Source: Dolomedes plantarius
Taxonomy: Eukaryota; Arthropoda; Arachnida; Araneae; Dolomedidae
Direction: 5' to 3'
NCBI GenBank assembly: GCA_907164885.2
Contig: OU015490.1
Span: forward strand, 208,839,103-208,903,102
DNA length: 64,000 nucleotides
This document shows positions 59,084 through 64,000 of the stretch, in pieces (the stretch's first letter is position 1; the number at the start of each line of letters is the position of its first letter). Position numbers and translations under genes: made by a program. A model generated the notes under the pieces. It worked only from the letters and a program-made list of their open reading frames with translations, was not told the origin of the DNA and ran no database searches.

Positions 59084-59690
59084 TTCATGTTGTTGTTGTT
59101 GTTGCTATCCCTGTCTTGCAGCAGAGCTATATTAGGTCTATGATACCGCACACTCTCAAGAAGACAATGACCTACAATGGCCGCTCTAGATGATCTTCCT
59201 TTTTGAAGTCCCAAGCACGCAAGGATATGATCCGGAGTGGCTTGTCCATTGGAACATTTGGTACAAGTTGGAAAAACGTTTTCTTTGTCGGCATAATTCA
59301 ATGTTTTGAGGTGGCAACTACGAAAGCGGGTTATTGTAGTTTGCTCCTGACTGCTGCACCGGAGGGATAGAGAACCACCGGTGCGATTACACTGGTACCA
59401 ATGGTGCACGGGGGGAGGGCGAATGCAGACCATACAAGACAGTTATGCTTAGAATACAGTTCAGTATATGTCAGAGGCGCCGGCATATCAATAGACTCGT
59501 TAGCACCTCTTTTTGCCAGGGTATCAGCAATCTCGTTACCGGCAAAATCTACATGGGAAGGGATCCACTGTAAATGAATCTCATGAGATGCGAGCCGCTT
59601 CAGCTTGTCCAAAATAGCTACTCCCGTATTATCACAGGCACTGAGCCAGTTAAAAAGCTGCTGGAGGGTTTCTTCCATATCAGGTATAAT
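59084..59690 (-). mobile_element. LINE 3' end with RNase H domain, 5'-truncated
   Basis: Minus-strand reading gives LKRLASHEIHLQWIPSHVDF, then AGNEIADTLAKRGANES, the C-terminal RNase H motif (SHxxxxGNExAD). After one frameshift near 59380 come LRCSSQEQTTITRFRSCHLK and CTKCSNGQATPDHILACLGL, the zinc-binding tail (C-x2-C...H-x4-C). A (CAA)n tail ends at 59084-59105. This order is that of I/Jockey-type LINEs with RNase H, well known in spiders. It is truncated upstream near 59690, as usual for LINE insertion. Confidence 0.88.
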
Positions 59691-59700
59691 CTTCTTTTGT

Positions 59701-60659
59701 TTTTTGTTCTTCTAAGAATTTTAACAATCTTAAATGGCTCTTAATACTGTTTAACTTGGCCACTCCTAAAAAGAGTTGAAACAAACAATAAGTTTTCTAT
59801 AAACTTGTAAATGAACAGTCACCGAAATCAAGTGCATAATATGATATTGCTTCAACCCGAATATTATGTCTCAAATTTTATATCCATTGATAAAATATTC
59901 TTTTAATAAATATATTCAAATCCTATTATCGGGAAGTATCATTTGTAGAAACATAAGTAGCATCGGAAAATCAATACGAGAGAAATAAATTTTGAATCCT
60001 TTTTGAATAATTGATTCTAGTAGCCCAGGGCATGTATGTGTAACCTTTTGTCATGTACAATACTTTACGTTAAATTTTACCCATTTTATATGTTTATCAT
60101 ATCTTGAAATCTTTTATTACTTACTGCAAAAAGACCCTGAACTAAAAGTAAATAATATATTCCCTGTAAAACAAAATAAAAAATTATTTTATGTTTTAAT
60201 TGCTAAATTATATTAATAAGCATGATTAATATAAACTATTTATTTTGTTTTAGCACGTTTACTGGAGTATACCGTTATAAAAATGACTGCACATGGAGTT
60301 CGAGGACGAAACCTCGTACATAGGGACCTTGTAACAAAAATCTGATTGTTAGGCGATCCCAATGGAACTCCCTCTCCCATTGTGAAATTCACATTGTAAA
60401 TCCCCTGCTTCATATTTTATCAAATTTCTTGTGTGACCATCGAACCAAATGTTGACCTTTTTATGCCAACTACTTAGTGTGTTTGTCGTGATGTTGCTTC
60501 CGAACTTAAATTGGTCGAACCCGAACTAAACCAAGCACCCCATAAATTCTACAACCATTATCGGATCTCTTATACGGATTCACTTATATTGCACTTATGT
60601 CGCCTTACACCTTCGATCATAGGTAAGACCCTTCAAGTGCCCACTGGCAAACCTAAAAC
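59701..60659. other. No supported gene
   Basis: A frame at 60511-60768 (85 codons) is unrecognised, and its second half lies in the direct repeat that follows. The rest is AT-rich. Confidence 0.45.
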
Positions 60660-60940
60660 ATATCCCAGTGTAACATTTGGTGGGGTCATATCATATCAAG
60701 ACAAGCAGCTTATTCATATTATAGCGACAATAATTTCGTTTTACTTTACCTCGGAAAACGTTCGCTAAGGCAATAAAATAAAACTATTTTGTTTTGACTT
60801 GTAAATATTCCTGTGTTAGATCTTTTACATCACAAATGAATTTCCATTGCCATGATAAATTTGTATTAGTGTACTAAGAGCGTCAAAATTGCTACAATTT
60901 ACTCTCTAGTAAGTCAGTTAAAAGCGTCCCGTGATAAATA
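60660..60940. repeat. Direct repeat, left copy
   Basis: Matches 61030-61380. Strongest from TCTTTTACATC and CATTGCCATG to AGTCAGTTAAAAGC, with GTTCGCTAAGGCAATAAAAT and ATTTTGTTTTGACTTGTAAA upstream. The nature of the unit (LTR, tandem unit or MITE pair) is unknown. Confidence 0.8.
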
Positions 60941-60990
60941 CACACACACACAAACGCGCTCACACGCACGCACGCTCGCACGCACATATA
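60941..60990. repeat. (CA)n / CACG-rich microsatellite
   Basis: CA repeats grading into CGCTCACACGCACGCACG-type sequence, between the two direct repeats. Confidence 0.9.
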
Positions 60991-61029
60991 TGAGGATTAA
61001 AGTAATTTCTTTATACGAAGCATCTTTAA

Positions 61030-61380
61030 CATATTATATTGTAACTTTTGGGTGGGGTATTAAATAGTAAGATAAACAGCTTATCATTCATATGAGTTTT
61101 TTTTTTTTTTAATGTAGTGCAGTATAAAGTTAAAAGGAGTCAGCTTAATTATTAAGAAATACCTAAGCGACACTAAAATTTTCCTTTTTACGGCGAAAAC
61201 CGTTCGTTAGGTAATAAAATAAAACAATTTTGTTTTGACTTGTAAATATTCCTATGCTAGATCTTTTACATCCCAAATGAACTTTCATTGCCATGGTAAC
61301 TTTGTTTTGGCGTACAAAGAGTGTTAAAATTGCTACATCTCACTCCCTCGTAAGTCAGTTAAAAGCATCTCGTGATAATC
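61030..61380. repeat. Direct repeat, right copy
   Basis: Partner of 60660-60940, about 400 bp downstream, same orientation. Confidence 0.8.
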
Positions 61381-62016
61381 ACTGTTCACATCTCCTTTTA
61401 TGTGTCTCTTAAGGCTAATTAAAGAGACCCTGCTCCCCATATCTGGGTCATTATTTCTCATGAAAATAAAATTTCTTGTCAGATCTAATTAATTGTGGTA
61501 AATCCTACCGGAAAAAGGCCCCTTTTTTACCTTTGCTTTAATATCGGCCCAAACAAAGCCGTAAAGTTACTTTATTTGCAGTGAATAGAGAACTCTGTAT
61601 TTAAATTTCCTTTGGGGATGCAAATGTTTTACACCATGTAAATGGGGTTACTGTGAAATGAAAGCAGAGAGTTAATTCAGAGGACTTCGTGATCAAATTT
61701 CGGTGTGATTCAAAAATTCAATTTGTTTTCATTCAAGTTTATCAAAAAATTTGAAAATCCAAAATTTTTGTAATTTGCTGTGAGGAAGGGAATTTGTCCC
61801 CGATTTGTGCATCTTAATGGGGTATATAAAGGTTATTCAATCAATAATTAATGCTCTAAATGAATAACAGTGATGCCAGGTTACTGAATTTTCTCCCCAA
61901 TACCTGCTGTTGGATCGCAGAGGGGAGTCCATGTTGTCACGTCTTCTAGAAAAAGCTCCAGAATGTCACCTGTGAAGGGGAATTTGACTGAGAATAGATC
62001 TTATTTAATTGTTGAT
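61381..62016. other. No gene seen
   Basis: Slightly less AT-rich than average. A GGGGTATATAAAGG word near 61820 looks like a TATA box, but no gene follows. Confidence 0.45.
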
Positions 62017-62329
62017 TTAACCCATTAATGCCGACTTCGTTTTCTTTAACCATTTTTGTAACTTCTCTCATATTTATATGTTTTAAGTCCATTAATGTGT
62101 ATTATACTAAAATTATATTTTAGTTGCACTTTAACAATGTTTTTATTTTGCTGGTAGGTTTTCGTACCAATCGGCGTACGTGTGTAGTACACATCGAGAA
62201 TAAAAACTAATATTAAATGTATTTATTAATGAAAATAGTAACAAAATCGGGAATACCACAATTAAATGAAAAGCAAGTTAGATGATTTTCTGATAGAATA
62301 AAACAATAAAATGTCTATTGAGTGCAAAC

Positions 62330-63330
62330 ATGATAGTTTTTTATGGCACTGAGGATGCAGTGGCACATTACACTTTTCGCACTTGTAGCTGCTTCTACCC
62401 GAACAGTTCTTCCAAGGGGCATATTCTTGATCTGATCTGATTCACCAGTGACTATTCTTGTAAAATCTTATTTGTGAGGCTGCTTTATGCCTAAATGAAA
62501 TTAGCTTACCTGGCCCTCTAGGCAATGTTCCATTAGTGCCTAACAGTTCCTGTGCGCATTGTCGTACGAACTCAAGAAGTGGGATTTCATCAATATCATT
62601 ATTCATTTTATACAATTTCCATCCATTTATAACACTGGCGCTAAGTACAAACGAAAACAATGACCAGCACCACTTTTTAGAACGATTTTTACACGATAAT
62701 TCGCCACAGCTTGATCAACAAGGTTGACACCACCCATATGCTTATTATGCATTTTTAGCCGTTGTGGCATGGAAACATTAATTTTCTTTTTTTCTGCACC
62801 ACTCCATTGAGTAACAGATGCAATAGGTTTTGTAGAAACTTTGTTACTTGCAACAGTAACAACTTCATTGTCATTCCATTTGACGATACCGATATCTTCA
62901 TGACATATATATCCATATGTCCCCTTTGCCGACTTTTTTCAAGATTTCTTTGGATGATACAGGAGCATTTTTCAGTCTGTTTTCTCTCAATGTCCTCTTT
63001 CCTGCTATGCCTCTTTACGATAGCTCTTTCAGCAAGGGATTGCTAGTATATAAGTTGTCCATGACAATATGTGTCCCAGGTGGGATCTCGCATTTGTCTA
63101 GTAACCCAAGAACAACATCGGCACCTTGTCCTAAATCAGATTTTGGTAATTTTGTAGATGCTCCACAATAAGGGTCAGCATGCAATAAAAGACCATTAGA
63201 AGAACACAGAGTCCAACATTTGAAGCCAAAACAGATTGGCTTGCCTCTTATGAATTGTTTTAGTCCGTGGTGCCCGAAAAAGGGAATTATAGACTCATCT
63301 ACACTCAAAATTTTATACCAACAGCATAAA
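62330..63330 (-). pseudogene. piggyBac-like transposase 3, N-terminally deleted
   Basis: The minus-strand frame starts near KILSVDESIIPFFGHHGLKQ (first catalytic Asp) and FIRGKPICFGFKCW. GTHIVMDNLYTSNPLLKELS follows (second Asp), then a TAA near 63016. The same frame continues with RGIAGKRTLRENRLKNAPV, GYICHEDIGIVKWNDNEVVT and KMHNKHMGGVNLVDQAVANY. Here the usual GGVD is GGVN, so the third catalytic Asp is lost. After a frameshift near 62650 it reads SASVINGWKLYK, and near 62340 the C-terminal cysteine cluster CEKCNVPLHPQC is visible. The N-terminal 200 or so residues are absent. Confidence 0.92.
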
Positions 63331-63349
63331 AGCAAGACTTTCCAGGGGC

Positions 63350-63640
63350 AACAATTTATAAAATACAATTTTATAACAATGATTTAAAGTCAAAATATTA
63401 TTTCAAAAATTCTAATTAAAACGTGAAAGATTTTCGATTTTAATTCAAACGTGAAATATTTCCGATTATAATTCAAACTTGACGATTCATTAGCCGGTTC
63501 TACGGTTTCGTACCAACGATATATAAGTTTTTATATTTTATAATACAAAACAAAACATGAATTTCAAGTGGCATGAATTTATAAAATACACTTTTATAAC
63601 AGTGATTAATAGTCAATATATAATTATGAGATAAATACAA
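63350..63640. repeat. Short direct repeat in the 5' part of piggyBac 3
   Basis: ATTTATAAAATACAATTTTATAACAATGATT near 63352 and its close copy near 63575 lie about 220 bp apart, with AATTCAAACGTGAAA repeated between them. This is probably a local duplication that replaced the N-terminal coding part. Confidence 0.65.
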
Positions 63641-64000
63641 AACTCTAAACTTGCTATGTGATGTCAGAGGCATCTTGTTTCACGACGCTTTCACCTGAGC
63701 ATAACGCAAATAACAACAAGAACTTGAGAGCAAATTGCGAAAAATCTATTTTTCCCGCTATCAGTTAACTATTCTTGAAGCACATGAACAATATTGGACA
63801 ACTAGACACATCTAGTGCAGAGAAAAATAACTATTCTTAAGCTGGTATATTTTCCTACCAATAGGCATTAATGGGTTAAATGATCAAATACATCAATAAA
63901 TTCCAAGTAATCAATATAATCCCCATTTCGTATAGTGGTAGTACATCGATTAATCCGGTGTGACTTTCACATTATCACTGAGTTTAAATAGGAAACCGAT

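Larger units (their letters stand above)
62021..63875 (-). mobile_element. piggyBac-like element 3 with TTAA target sites
   Basis: Intact TTAA on both sides (62017-62020 and 63876-63879). The ends are CCCATTAATGCC (62021) and the complementary GGCATTAATGGG (ending 63875), a perfect 12-bp inverted repeat. Near both ends TTTCGTACCAA or TTCCTACCAA occurs, and a TGTGTA-G-TACACA palindrome lies near 62180. It holds a broken transposase on the minus strand. At 1.86 kb it is shorter than a full piggyBac because the N-terminal coding part is missing. Confidence 0.95.

Noticed and set aside
60511..60768. An 85-codon frame upstream of the direct repeat
   Set aside because: Its second half lies in the repeat and the other repeat copy does not keep the frame open, so it is unlikely to be coding.
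61815..61835. TATA-box-like GGGGTATATAAAGG
   Set aside because: No initiator or gene downstream. Such words are frequent in this base composition.

Overview
This is eukaryotic, non-coding, AT-rich DNA from an animal nuclear genome. I found no complete host gene, rRNA, tRNA gene or operon. Instead the window is packed with decayed transposable elements (TEs), tandem repeats and at least fourteen (TA)n microsatellites. A run of exactly 100 N (26552-26651) marks an assembly gap. The mix of TEs is typical of arthropods: Tc1/mariner DD34E, pogo/Tigger, piggyBac, hAT, Mutator-like, Helitron, and Jockey/I/R1-type LINEs with CCHC knuckles and RNase H. The protein flavours and the CAA-rich LINE 3' tails resemble what I know of orb-weaver spider genomes. 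That assignment is inference and was not searched.

Layout. 0-5 kb: a LINE-like 3' tail, then three different Tc1-like elements in a row, all broken. 5.5-11.2 kb: a near full-length Helitron on the minus strand, carrying a Rep/helicase reading frame with stops, frameshifts and an internal deletion. 11.9-15 kb: a Helitron 5' fragment, a very decayed Tc1-like relic and a CCGG-containing repeat. 16-24.5 kb: a deleted piggyBac, a pogo MITE, an unnamed transposase-like pseudogene, and a second piggyBac interrupted by a hAT MITE and flanked by about 270-bp direct repeats. 25-31 kb: a reverse-transcriptase relic, a mariner relic beside the gap, a 1-kb duplication and a fold-back repeat. 32-37 kb: a short Helitron, an intact LINE gag-like ORF (374 aa, the longest open frame in the window) and a LINE 3' end. 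37.9-41 kb: a roughly 350-bp tandem repeat split by a Mutator-like relic. 42.7-49.5 kb: a short Helitron, a 200-bp satellite of about 15 units that carries a Helitron inserted at a precise A^T site, then a second and a third tandem family. 51.6-54.3 kb: a Tigger-type element with a Tc1 element nested in it. 55-57.3 kb: a hairpin MITE, long (TA)n and a non-autonomous Helitron with two 3' termini in tandem. 59-64 kb: a LINE RNase H tail, a direct repeat and a third piggyBac with TTAA target sites.

No pathway is encoded. What the window offers is a readable insertion history: nested elements, empty-site reconstruction inside a satellite, shared ends between autonomous and non-autonomous Helitrons, and palindromic subterminal repeats in two of the piggyBac families. 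The only intact open frame with recognisable domains is the LINE ORF1 at 34709-35833. I did not find a convincing new biological system. The best candidates for follow-up are the unnamed transposase-like family at 19.8-20.7 kb, the direct repeats around the second piggyBac, and the intact gag-like ORF.
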